From Anaerolineae bacterium (lineage in GTDB: Bacteria; Chloroflexota; Anaerolineae; Aggregatilineales; J027): a DNA stretch of 64,000 nt. Shown here in pieces: positions 46,743 to 55,034 of this stretch (the stretch's first letter is position 1; each line of letters begins with the position of its first letter). Location: positions 1-64,000 of the forward strand of contig WBUL01000005.1 in NCBI GenBank assembly GCA_008933735.1, in the 5' to 3' direction. Made by a program: the position numbers and the translations under genes. Under the pieces are notes generated by a model, which was not told the origin of the DNA, searched no databases, and worked only from the letters and a program-made list of their open reading frames with translations.

Positions 46743-47198
46743 CTATAACACTGCAATCAGCATTTCTTCATTTTTTGCCATCTTCTGTACCACCTCCGCG
46801 ATTTCATTAAAACATCGGTCAACTGCATGTTGCTGTGCTCTGCCGTATAACATGGCTTTGCGTTCCAGCAGTGTGGCAGCTTCGGGAAAACCCGCCTCCA
46901 GGAAGAAAGCTGCTGCATCCAGGCTGCGCCGGGCTCCCAAAGGCAGGGAAAAATAGACCAGCATGTCTCGCATTTTTTCCCCACAGCCGCCGTGTAAATC
47001 CTCTGCGAAATGCTGCAAGGCTTCGATGCTGTTGTAGAATTTGGGGCCACTGAGGTTCATCTTAAGATTGGTTTTGGCGGCCTCAAGTGTGCGGCTAATC
47101 ATTTCCTGGCGACTGACTGTTTCAACCTGCCGGAAATGAGAGCGCAGCATATAAGGGCGGCGTCCATAGCCAACGGCGTCAGCCTGCCAGCTCTTCAT
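46743..47198 (-). CDS. Hypothetical helical protein
   Basis: 151 residues from ATG 47198 (GGAAAA upstream); a GTG at 47222 is an alternative. It is all-helical and predicted soluble, with several Met and His residues (YNSIEALQHFAEDLHGGCGE, RKAMLYGRAQQHAVDRC). No family is recognised. It has its own terminator and is divergent from the GT2 gene. Confidence 0.68.
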   Translation of the reverse strand: MKSWQADAVGYGRRPYMLRSHFRQVETVSRQEMISRTLEAAKTNLKMNLSGPKFYNSIEALQHFAEDLHGGCGEKMRDMLVYFSLPLGARRSLDAAAFFLEAGFPEAATLLERKAMLYGRAQQHAVDRCFNEIAEVVQKMAKNEEMLIAVL

Positions 47199-47340
47199 GA
47201 ACTTTTCCAGTGCGAGCGACACAAACGGATACTGTTGGCATAGCAGTACGCCCCGTTTCCTGTGTAGCTTATCATCGTATCTGTCCTCTGTGTGATACCA
47301 TCATTCTGCCTCTTTCCAAGAAGGTAAATCAGCCCATTTT

Positions 47341-47370
47341 TTGGGGCGGCTGCATGATTCGCGTTATACT
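47341..47370 (+). promoter_or_regulatory. Possible promoter of the GT2 glycosyltransferase gene
   Basis: TTGGGG (47341-47346) and TATACT (47365-47370), 18-nt spacer, about 95 nt before GTG 47465. The rest of the 266-bp interval between 47199 and 47464 shows no gene; the GT2 frame is open through it but lacks family similarity. Confidence 0.3.
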
Positions 47371-47464
47371 ATCGTTATCATTATCGGAATTTGCCGATTT
47401 TATTGTCGCCCTTCAAATTACCTTCGCTTTTCTGTTACACTTCCCCTGTTGGGAGAGTCTGGGT

Positions 47465-48598
47465 GTGGTTGAAGTATCTATTGTCATGCCGTGCCTGAAC
47501 GAGGCAGAAACACTAGCAACGTGCATTCGTAAGGCGCATCACGGGGCGGCAGGTTTGAATTATGAAATCATCGTGGCTGATAATGGCAGTACCGATGGCT
47601 CTCAGAACATTGCTCGGAGTGAAGGGGCGCGGGTGGTGGATGTCCCTGTGCGCGGGTATGGGGCGGCGCTGCGGGCAGGATTCGAGGCCGCACAGGGTCA
47701 ATATATCCTTATGGGCGACTCAGACGACAGCTACGATTTTTCCGTAATCCTGCCGTTTGTTGAAAAACTGCGCGAAGGCTATCAACTGGTCATGGGAACC
47801 CGCATGAAGGGCAAAATCAAACCTGGCGCGATGCCCTTTTTACACCAGTATCTCGGCAATCCCGTGCTGACCTTTCTTGGCAATTTATTTTTTGGCTGCG
47901 GGTTAAGTGATTTTCACTGCGGGCTGCGAGCGTTTGAGCGTGAGCCCATGTTAGCCCTGAATCTCAAAACGGATGGGATGGAATTTGCCAGCGAGATGGT
48001 GATTAAGGCCACCCTTGCGAACCTGAAGCGGACGGAAATTCCGATTACCTTGTATCCCGATGGACGGAGTCGTCCGCCGCATCTGAGAACCTGGCGGGAC
48101 GGATGGCGGCATCTGCGGTTTTTGCTGCTCTACAGTCCGCGCTGGTTGTTTTTTTATCCTGGTCTCATCTTAATTGCGGTCGGGCTGGTCGTATCGCTGG
48201 CGCTGCTGCCTGCTCCGGTCAAAATTGGGAATGTAGAATTCGATGTGCATACCCTGCTTATTTCTTCGACGCTTTTCGTAGCAGGGGTACAGTTGGCATT
48301 CTTAGCGGTGTTTGCCCGTCTGTATGCGTCTCGTGCTGGCCTCCTGCCGCGCCGAGATTGGTTAGAAGATCTGATTGAGCGCTTTTCTCTGGAAGTTGGC
48401 CTGGTGACCGGTCTCATTTTAACCCTGACTGGGCTGATTCTGTTTGGCATCGGCGCGGGAATCTGGGTTCGCAATGATTTTGGTGAACTGAACTACCAGG
48501 AAACTTTGCGGATTGTAATCCCTGGTACGGCGTTTGTGTTGGTGGGCTTACAGGTATTTTTCTACAGCTTTCTGATTTCTCTGCTGAGTATACGCTGA
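47465..48598 (+). CDS. Glycosyltransferase family 2 with C-terminal membrane helices (DPM1-like)
   Basis: 377 residues from GTG 47465, with GGGAG 9 nt upstream and family similarity starting at once (VEVSIVMPCLNEAETLATC). GT-A fold: VADNGSTDGSQ and MGDSDDSYDF, the DxD-like motif. Residues 230-377 contain four helices. These enzymes move a sugar from NDP-sugar to a polyprenyl phosphate in the membrane, supplying GT-C enzymes such as those at 43964 and 57592 (inference). Confidence 0.87.
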   Translation: MVEVSIVMPCLNEAETLATCIRKAHHGAAGLNYEIIVADNGSTDGSQNIARSEGARVVDVPVRGYGAALRAGFEAAQGQYILMGDSDDSYDFSVILPFVEKLREGYQLVMGTRMKGKIKPGAMPFLHQYLGNPVLTFLGNLFFGCGLSDFHCGLRAFEREPMLALNLKTDGMEFASEMVIKATLANLKRTEIPITLYPDGRSRPPHLRTWRDGWRHLRFLLLYSPRWLFFYPGLILIAVGLVVSLALLPAPVKIGNVEFDVHTLLISSTLFVAGVQLAFLAVFARLYASRAGLLPRRDWLEDLIERFSLEVGLVTGLILTLTGLILFGIGAGIWVRNDFGELNYQETLRIVIPGTAFVLVGLQVFFYSFLISLLSIR

Positions 48599-48685
48599 TT
48601 CATTTGAGCTGACGCCGGGTGGCCTTAGTGATGACATTCAGACCATAACAAAGGAGTATTTTCTCCCAACAAACCCCATCGCAGG

Positions 48686-48694
48686 TGATATAAT
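48686..48694 (+). promoter_or_regulatory. Extended -10 promoter of the CBS-domain gene
   Basis: TG-A-TATAAT at 48686-48694, 24 nt before ATG 48719, giving a leader of roughly 18 nt. No good -35 is seen. Confidence 0.5.
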
Positions 48695-48718
48695 AAGGGT
48701 AGCCAAAAGGACCTGAAC

Positions 48719-49141
48719 ATGAAGAATAAGATTGTCAAAAATTGGATGACAAAAGACCCCGTAACCATTGGGCCGGACGCCACACTGCCCGAAGTACATG
48801 AAAAAATGAAAGAATATGGCATCCGTCGGCTGCCTGTGGTGGATGAAGAAGATACTCTGCTGGGGATAATTTCTCTGAGTGATGTTCAGGAAGCTGAACC
48901 CTCTGACGCAAAAGCCCTCAACATTTATGAGCTTACCTATCTTTTGTCCAAAATCAAAGTCGGGCGGCTGATGAAAAAAGATGTGATTACCGTGACCCCA
49001 GACACGAGCATTGCCGACTGCGCGAAACTCATGATGGAAAAGAAAATTGGCGGTCTGCCCGTCGTCGAAAATGGTAAAGTGGTGGGTATTATTACCGAAA
49101 GTGATATTTTCCGGCTGGTCGTCAAAGAATACACGGAATGA
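48719..49141 (+). CDS. Two-CBS-domain protein
   Basis: 140 residues made almost entirely of two CBS motifs: NWMTKDPVTIGPDATLPEVH to LLGIISLSDVQ (about 6-60) and LMKKDVITVTPDTSIADCAK to GIITESDIFRLVVKE (about 82-138). Paired CBS modules bind adenosine nucleotides and act as energy sensors or regulators. There is no fused effector domain. AAAGGA lies upstream of the ATG. Confidence 0.9.
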   Translation: MKNKIVKNWMTKDPVTIGPDATLPEVHEKMKEYGIRRLPVVDEEDTLLGIISLSDVQEAEPSDAKALNIYELTYLLSKIKVGRLMKKDVITVTPDTSIADCAKLMMEKKIGGLPVVENGKVVGIITESDIFRLVVKEYTE

Positions 49142-49158
49142 TGTACGGCTAATCATGT

Positions 49159-49186
49159 GAGTCATCCCTTGTTAATGGGATGACTC
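49159..49186. terminator. Perfect 10-bp hairpin between convergent genes
   Basis: GAGTCATCCC (49159-49168) pairs with GGGATGACTC (49177-49186), 8-nt loop, between the CBS and PhzF genes. It lacks a strong T-run. Probable bidirectional terminator. Confidence 0.6.
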
Positions 49187-49199
49187 GGAGCCACTCACT

Positions 49200-50075
49200 C
49201 TACAGGTGGATCACGCCTGCACCCACGTATACGGATTTCCCGCCGATTCTCACACCGGAAATGTTTCCTTTTTCAACCTCTACCTCAATCTGGATCAAGC
49301 TGGGACGCCCCATTTCAAAACCCTGCTCGCAAATGATCTTTCGCGCATTTTCGGTTTTCACGATGCCATACTTAACCAGATAACCGCCCAGGGGCCCACA
49401 GGCTGCACCGGTAGCCGGGTCTTCGGGGATGCCAAGTGCCGGAGCAAACATGCGTGCATGTACCGTTGAAGTTGGCTGTACCGTTTCGGTTGTGAAGACA
49501 AAGACATGCTTATCTCGAAGGACTTTTTCCCAGGTATCCTGGCGCAGCCTGACCTGCTGAAGGGTTGCCAGATCCTTCACGACGATATACATGAAGGGTA
49601 CACCTGCTGAAACAAATTCCACCGGATAATCGGGGTGCAGGCCGGATTCATTAATCGACAGCATTTCGGCGATGGCATTCCGGTCATCGTAGACCGGACC
49701 AAATTGAGGAAGCGGTTGGGTCATTTTGACGACACCGTTTTCATCTATGTGAACAGGTATCACGCCGACTCCCTCTTCTAACCGCGAGTTACCCACCTGG
49801 ATTTTGTTTTCGTGGAAGAGGAGGTAGGTGGTGCCCACTGTGGGATGCCCCGCGATAGGGACTTCCTGTGCAGGGGTAAAAATCCGCAGCTTAAAGTGAT
49901 TGGCTTTGTCTTCTGGAGGCAGTACAAACACGGTTTCCGAGAGATTAAGCTCCCTGGCAATGGTCTGCATGAGATTTTCAGGAACCTCGTGCCCGTCCAG
50001 GAAAACTGCAAGCTGGTTGCCGCCGAATTTTTGATCCGTGAATACATCGAGCAGATGATAATGGAGCTTGGTCAT
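49200..50075 (-). CDS. PhzF-family isomerase/epimerase
   Basis: 291 residues. Two-domain diaminopimelate-epimerase-like fold. N-terminal DVFTDQKFGGNQLAVFLDG, the catalytic Glu in LNLSETVFVLP (about 41-51) and FTPAQEVPIAGHPTVGT (about 66-82) are diagnostic. The second half has FAPALGIPEDPATGAACGPL. PhzF itself isomerises a phenazine precursor; most family members have unknown substrates and no phenazine genes are here. Confidence 0.92.
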   Translation of the reverse strand: MTKLHYHLLDVFTDQKFGGNQLAVFLDGHEVPENLMQTIARELNLSETVFVLPPEDKANHFKLRIFTPAQEVPIAGHPTVGTTYLLFHENKIQVGNSRLEEGVGVIPVHIDENGVVKMTQPLPQFGPVYDDRNAIAEMLSINESGLHPDYPVEFVSAGVPFMYIVVKDLATLQQVRLRQDTWEKVLRDKHVFVFTTETVQPTSTVHARMFAPALGIPEDPATGAACGPLGGYLVKYGIVKTENARKIICEQGFEMGRPSLIQIEVEVEKGNISGVRIGGKSVYVGAGVIHL

Positions 50076-50286
50076 GTTGGATGTCCTCTGCTTTGCGCTT
50101 TCATAGTAATGGGATCATGACTTTTGGGTAACAGACCAACCATGACCATAACCTTAAATTTTTGTGATTTGCCGGTTTCTTAATAGAAAAATCATAGAAA
50201 TAGACTATCTTTTTGAAGAATCACATTGGATTCGATAACATTAAATGATGCTACTCGATGCAGTACATGAAGAAAGGATTTTAGCC

Positions 50287-51945
50287 TTGTTAAGAAGACT
50301 TGGTGTTTTAGCTGTTGTCCTTCTGGTTGTGGTTGCCGCCCTTCCCGGCGTCAGCGCCCAGGAAGGAAAGACCTTCATTTTTGGGTCCGAAGGTAACCCC
50401 GTCAATCTCGACCCGGCGGTGGTAACCGACGGGATTTCCTTCCGTGTTGCCCGTCAGGGCTGCGAAAACCTGCTGGAATTTGAAGCCGGCACGACCAACC
50501 CCGGTCCTGGCCTGGCGAGAAGCTGGGAAGTTTCGGATGATGGTTTGACCTGGACACTCCAACTGGTCGAAGGCGCAACCTTCCATGACGGCACGCCCTT
50601 CAATGCGGAAGCAGTGGTGTGGAACTTTGATCGCTGGCGTCTGACCGATCACCCACAGCACTTCCCTGAGGCAGTGTTTGAATATTACGAAGCCCAGTTT
50701 GGTGGTTTTGATGATGCCTCCATTATCACCAGTGTAGAAGCCACTGGGGAATATGAAGTAACCATCAACCTGCGTGAACCGATGGGTGCATTTTTGAACA
50801 ACCTGGCGATGGATATGTTTGCGATTGCCAGCCCCGCTGCCGTTGAAGCGGCAGGCCCGGCCTATGGTACCCCTGAAGTAGGTTACGTCTGCACTGGCCC
50901 GTATAAGTTTGTCGAGTGGGTCAATGACGATCATGTCACCCTGGAACTGAACGAAAATTACTGGGGTGAAATGCCAGGCAATGTCAGCACCATTATTCTG
51001 CGGATCATCCCCGATACAGCGGCACGTCTCGCGGCGCTTCAGGCTGGCGAAATTGACGCCTACGAACGTCCAGCTCTGGAAGATATTGATGTGATTAACG
51101 CCACCGATGGACTGCGCGTGGAACTGCGCCCGTCATTCAACACGCTCTATCTGGCGTTCAACTATCGCATTAAAGAATTCCGTGATCCGCTGGTGCGTAA
51201 GGCCATCTCGCTGGCGATGAATCGGCAGGAAATTGTGGATGCTTTCTATCTGGAGGGCACCAATGTAGCCAACACGATGAATCCTCCCTCCATTGCGATT
51301 GGTTTCAATGGGGATGTGGTGACCCCATACGATCCCGACCAGGCCAAAGCGCTGCTGGCGGAAGCTGGTTATCCTGATGGTCTAAGCGAAGTGACCGTGC
51401 TGGGTCTGGATGACAGCGGCAATGTCACTGAAGAAGAAGTGGAAAAGATTCCGGTTCGTTTGTACTACATGCCTGTCACCCGTCCGTACAACCCCAACCC
51501 TGAAGCCATTGGTACGGCTCAGGTGAGCTATCTGCAAGAAATTGGTATTGATGCTCAACTGGAAACCATTGGTGACTGGGCAGCCTACCTGGATGCTCGT
51601 GCGAACGGCGAACTCCTTGGACTGTACCAGCTTGGCTGGACGGGCGATAACGGTGACCCCGACAACTTCATTGGCTACTTCTTCACCGCAGCGGACAACC
51701 CAATTCCGCGTGAAGGGTTCTACCAGAACGCCGAAGTTGCTGCCCTCCTGCAACGCGCACGTGTTTCAACCATCGTGGAAGAACGTGATGCGATTTACAA
51801 GCAGGTTGAACAGATGATGGCCGATAACGCTGACCGTGTTTACATTGCTCATGGCCCGGTGCCGTTGGCCTTCCGTGACACAGTCGTGACCTATATCGCC
51901 AGCCCAACTGGCTCTGAACGCTTCAAGGAAGTTGTAATGAAATAA
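50287..51945 (+). CDS. ABC transporter substrate-binding protein (peptide/nickel family 5)
   Basis: 552 residues from TTG 50287, chosen because AGAAAGGA lies 8 nt upstream and the protein then starts directly with a signal peptide (LLRRLGVLAVVLLVV...VSAQ); ATG 50245 lacks a ribosome site. SBP_bac_5 features: GSEGNPVNLDPAVVTDGISF, the SWEVSDDGLTWTLQLVEGAT segment and FHDGTPFNAEAVVWNF. No lipobox, so it is a secreted or anchored protein. It binds peptides or similar ligands for the two permeases downstream. Confidence 0.92.
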   Translation: MLRRLGVLAVVLLVVVAALPGVSAQEGKTFIFGSEGNPVNLDPAVVTDGISFRVARQGCENLLEFEAGTTNPGPGLARSWEVSDDGLTWTLQLVEGATFHDGTPFNAEAVVWNFDRWRLTDHPQHFPEAVFEYYEAQFGGFDDASIITSVEATGEYEVTINLREPMGAFLNNLAMDMFAIASPAAVEAAGPAYGTPEVGYVCTGPYKFVEWVNDDHVTLELNENYWGEMPGNVSTIILRIIPDTAARLAALQAGEIDAYERPALEDIDVINATDGLRVELRPSFNTLYLAFNYRIKEFRDPLVRKAISLAMNRQEIVDAFYLEGTNVANTMNPPSIAIGFNGDVVTPYDPDQAKALLAEAGYPDGLSEVTVLGLDDSGNVTEEEVEKIPVRLYYMPVTRPYNPNPEAIGTAQVSYLQEIGIDAQLETIGDWAAYLDARANGELLGLYQLGWTGDNGDPDNFIGYFFTAADNPIPREGFYQNAEVAALLQRARVSTIVEERDAIYKQVEQMMADNADRVYIAHGPVPLAFRDTVVTYIASPTGSERFKEVVMK

Positions 51946-51981
51946 AAATGTGCTAGCTTTGTACAGGCTGGTCACAAGTAT

Positions 51982-52010
51982 GATGACCCTGTGCCAGTCA
52001 CAGGGTCATC
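51982..52010 (+). terminator. 12-bp hairpin between binding-protein and permease genes
   Basis: GATGACCCTGTG (51982-51993) pairs perfectly with CACAGGGTCATC (51999-52010), 5-nt loop, with no T-run. It probably lowers permease expression or stabilises the binding-protein mRNA, as in other ABC operons. Confidence 0.65.
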
Positions 52011-52034
52011 GCTTTAAAGAAGGTTTAGTGTTTC

Positions 52035-53048
52035 ATGACACAATATTTCATCAGACGATTGTTAGAATCCATTCCGGTTCTTGTGGGTGTCAGTCTCCTT
52101 GTTTTTTTGCTGCTTCATCTTATACCTGGTGACCCGGCGGTGGCTCTGCTTGGGGAACGCGCTACCCCGGAGCGTATCGAAGAAGTCCGAGATCAGCTTG
52201 GCTTGAATCGCCCGCTTTATGAACAGTACTTTATCTGGATAGGAAAGGCACTCCAGGGTGATTTTGGAGAGACCATCAATGGGCGGATTCCAGTGTCAAA
52301 AGAACTTCGTAACCGTTTTCCCGCAACGATTGAACTGGCCGTTACTGCGCTTATTTTTGCGGTGGTTCTGGGCGTTCCAATTGGCATTATTTCGGCGATC
52401 CGGCGAAATTCTCTGATCGATACAGTCAGCATGTTTGGAGCGCTGTTCGGGGTATCCATTCCTATTTTTGTGTTAGGACTTCTGTTAATCTTTTTTGTAG
52501 GGGTGAGACTCAAACTGCTGCCATTTATTGGGCGGCTTGATCCTGATATTGAACTGGAAAAAATCACCGGCATGTACGTGGTCGATTCCATCCTGACGGG
52601 TAATATGAAGGCACTTAAAAATGCACTCGAACATCTGGTCATGCCTGCTTTTGCGCTTTCGACCATCCCGCTCTCGATCATTGCGCGGATCACCCGTTCC
52701 GCTATGCTGGAAGTGTTAAATCAGGATTACATTCGGACAGCGCGGGCAAAAGGGCTGCGGTCTTACCGGGTGGTGATGACTCATGCTTTTCGTAACGCCA
52801 TGCTGCCTGTGATTACCATCATTGGGCTTCAATTAGGGGCCCTGCTTTCCGGGGCAGTGCTGACAGAAACGATCTTTTCCTGGCCTGGGATCGGGAAATG
52901 GCTGTTTGAAGCCATCAGCCGCCGCGATTACCCAATTATTCAGGCGACCACCCTGTTAATTGCTGTGATTTATGTGGCTGTCAACCTGGGGGTTGACCTG
53001 CTGTACGCGCTGATTGACCCACGTATTCGTTACAGTGGAGCAGAATAA
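52035..53048 (+). CDS. ABC transporter permease, DppB-like
   Basis: 337 residues, six membrane helices. N-terminal FIRRLLESIPVLVGVSLLVF and the DppB signature PGDPAVALLGERATPE. The EAA loop, which docks the ATPase, is EVLNQDYIRTARAKGLRSYR (about 226-245). Carries peptides or related substrates across the membrane together with the next gene. No ATPase subunit gene (dppD/F) is present in the window. Confidence 0.92.
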   Translation: MTQYFIRRLLESIPVLVGVSLLVFLLLHLIPGDPAVALLGERATPERIEEVRDQLGLNRPLYEQYFIWIGKALQGDFGETINGRIPVSKELRNRFPATIELAVTALIFAVVLGVPIGIISAIRRNSLIDTVSMFGALFGVSIPIFVLGLLLIFFVGVRLKLLPFIGRLDPDIELEKITGMYVVDSILTGNMKALKNALEHLVMPAFALSTIPLSIIARITRSAMLEVLNQDYIRTARAKGLRSYRVVMTHAFRNAMLPVITIIGLQLGALLSGAVLTETIFSWPGIGKWLFEAISRRDYPIIQATTLLIAVIYVAVNLGVDLLYALIDPRIRYSGAE

Positions 53049-53050
53049 AC

Positions 53051-54034
53051 ATGGATACAGTAGCCAAACCCGTTGCTCTCCGGCCCACCTTCCGGGAAAT
53101 GTCGTCTCGCCGCTGGGAATCGGCCAAAGATTTTCTGAAGCGGCTGTGGCGCAGCCCCAGCGCTCGGCTTGGCGGTCTCCTGGTGATTATTACCGTTAGC
53201 TTGTCGATTGCTGTGCCGCTTTTAGATGATTATGATGCCAAGCGAGATAACAATCTGAGTGCTAAATATAAACCCCCAGACTGTGTTTACCAATGGATCG
53301 CCGCGAAATTCAGTGATACAAAAGAAGATGACGTTGCCTGGAACGATGTGACCTGTGATTATCCCTTCGGCACGGACATCAACGGGCGTGATATTTTCCG
53401 CCGGGTCGGGCATGGCATGTCCGTCTCGCTGCGGGCGGGGGTGTTTTCCGTCGCTATTGCCTTAACGGTCGGTTCGACCATTGGCTTAGTTGCCGGATTC
53501 ATCAGCGGGTTTCTGGACAGTTTGCTCATGCGAATCATGGATATTGTGCTGGCGTTTCCGTCACTGCTGCTGGCAATCGCGCTGGTATCCATTTTTAAAG
53601 AAGGCGGCCTGGAAAAAGGGATGTTTGCCATCGCCGTGACCCAGATTCCACGTTATGCCCGTCTTGCCCGATCCATGTCAATTTCGATTCGCAATCAGGA
53701 ATATGTCACTGCGGCCCGCAGCATCGGTACTGGAAATGGATCCATGCTGCTGCATCATGTGTTGCCCAACAGTCTTGCCCCGCTGATTGTACAGGCCAGT
53801 CTGGGGTTAGGGACAGCCGTGATTGAAACTGCTGCATTGGGTTTCCTGGGGTTGGGGCAGAGACCTCCACACCCCGAACTTGGAAAAATGCTGGCAGAAA
53901 GTCAGGTGGGTCTGGCTTCTGGCAAATGGTGGTTGATGTTTTTCCCCGGTATGACCATCATCATGATTGTACTAGGGTTCAACCTGTTGGGTGACGGCCT
54001 GCGTGATGTTATGGATCCTCGCCTGAAGAAATAA
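53051..54034 (+). CDS. ABC transporter permease, DppC-like
   Basis: 327 residues, starting 2 nt after DppB-like stops. An N-terminal helix and periplasmic loop with an aromatic/Asp-rich insertion (about 55-95) is followed by a DppC core: PFGTDINGRDIFRRVGHGMS and EAA loop RNQEYVTAARSIGTGNGSML. Six helices. Ends before a strong terminator, which closes the operon. Confidence 0.92.
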   Translation: MDTVAKPVALRPTFREMSSRRWESAKDFLKRLWRSPSARLGGLLVIITVSLSIAVPLLDDYDAKRDNNLSAKYKPPDCVYQWIAAKFSDTKEDDVAWNDVTCDYPFGTDINGRDIFRRVGHGMSVSLRAGVFSVAIALTVGSTIGLVAGFISGFLDSLLMRIMDIVLAFPSLLLAIALVSIFKEGGLEKGMFAIAVTQIPRYARLARSMSISIRNQEYVTAARSIGTGNGSMLLHHVLPNSLAPLIVQASLGLGTAVIETAALGFLGLGQRPPHPELGKMLAESQVGLASGKWWLMFFPGMTIIMIVLGFNLLGDGLRDVMDPRLKK

Positions 54035-54063
54035 TCCAGCCCTTTCTTAACGTGAAACCAACG

Positions 54064-54093
54064 AACCTTCTACCAACCTGTAGAAGGTTTTTT
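54064..54093 (+). terminator. Rho-independent terminator of the peptide ABC operon
   Basis: 10-bp perfect stem (54064-54073 with 54080-54089, 6-nt loop) followed by TTTTTT. Strong intrinsic terminator. Confidence 0.88.
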
Positions 54094-54140
54094 GTTGGAC
54101 TATTGTAGAATGAAAACAGCAAACGACATGGGCTTAGTGC

Positions 54141-55034
54141 ATGGATAATCAACCCCTGACCGGGCAGATTCTGGATGGGTATAACATTGGACGGCTGATC
54201 GGTGGTGGTGCAATGGGCGAAGTCTATGAAGCGACCCATGCGACGCTGTCAGAATCAGTTGCCATTAAAATCCTCCGTAAAGAATTTGCCAGCAACGAAA
54301 ATTTCCGTTTGCGGTTTGAGCGCGAAATCCGTCTGATGAAATCGCTCCGGCATGACAACATCATTCCGATTTACCATCATGGTCGGGCAGGAGACCATCT
54401 TTACTTTACAATGAAGCTGATTCAAGGGCCGACCTTGTTCAATATGATGCAGCATCAATACTTCAGCCCCATCTCTGCGTGGGAGATTCTGCGCCCGATC
54501 TCCGAAGGGCTGGCTTACGGTCATGGGATGGGCATTATTCATCGGGATGTTAAGCCGAGCAATATTTTTGTGGAGTATCGAGAGGGCAAACTGCATGTGT
54601 ATCTGGGGGATTATGGGTTAGGCAAAGCGCCGGATGTGGATGATACGCTGACCCATTTTGGCGTCCCAATTGGGACGCCAGAATATATGGCTCCGGAAGC
54701 GGCGTTAGGCGATAAACCCGATTTCCGCGCGGATATTTACAGTTTGTGTGTTGTGACATATGAAATGCTGCTGGGGCGTCTGCCTTTTAGAATCGACTCG
54801 AATCAGCCCAAAGTGCTGGCACATGTCAATTTTTCTCCGCTGGCACCTTCCTATTTTCGGTCTGACTTCCCTCGTGGCCTGGAACAGGTTATCATGCGCG
54901 GGCTGGAAAAATATAAGGACAACCGTCACCCTTCAGTGATGTATTTCGGCAACGAATACTATCGGGTGCTGCTGGAACTCTCAGAAGAGGAGCGTAATAC
55001 CCTGTACAGTGTACAGGCGGCGCGGTTTGGTTAG
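54141..55034 (+). CDS. Hanks-type serine/threonine protein kinase
   Basis: 297 residues, one kinase domain filling almost the whole protein (about 9-290). All catalytic motifs are present: GGGAMGEVYEA glycine loop, VAIKIL Lys, IIHRDVKPSNIF catalytic loop, DYGLGKAP (DFG variant DYG), PEYMAPEA. No transmembrane segment or sensor domain, so it is cytoplasmic and perhaps partnered by other proteins. Its stop overlaps the penicillin-acylase stop by 4 nt on the opposite strand. Confidence 0.9.
   Translation: MDNQPLTGQILDGYNIGRLIGGGAMGEVYEATHATLSESVAIKILRKEFASNENFRLRFEREIRLMKSLRHDNIIPIYHHGRAGDHLYFTMKLIQGPTLFNMMQHQYFSPISAWEILRPISEGLAYGHGMGIIHRDVKPSNIFVEYREGKLHVYLGDYGLGKAPDVDDTLTHFGVPIGTPEYMAPEAALGDKPDFRADIYSLCVVTYEMLLGRLPFRIDSNQPKVLAHVNFSPLAPSYFRSDFPRGLEQVIMRGLEKYKDNRHPSVMYFGNEYYRVLLELSEEERNTLYSVQAARFG

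Noticed and set aside
46679..46756. N-terminal extension of the large membrane protein
   Set aside because: It would translate the upstream gene's rho-independent terminator.
47210..47464. N-terminal extension of the GT2 glycosyltransferase
   Set aside because: The frame is open, but family similarity starts exactly at the GTG 47465, which has a good ribosome site; a possible promoter lies inside the extension.
50245..50286. ATG start of the peptide-binding protein
   Set aside because: No ribosome site; it would place charged residues before the signal peptide. TTG 50287 has a good site at the right distance.
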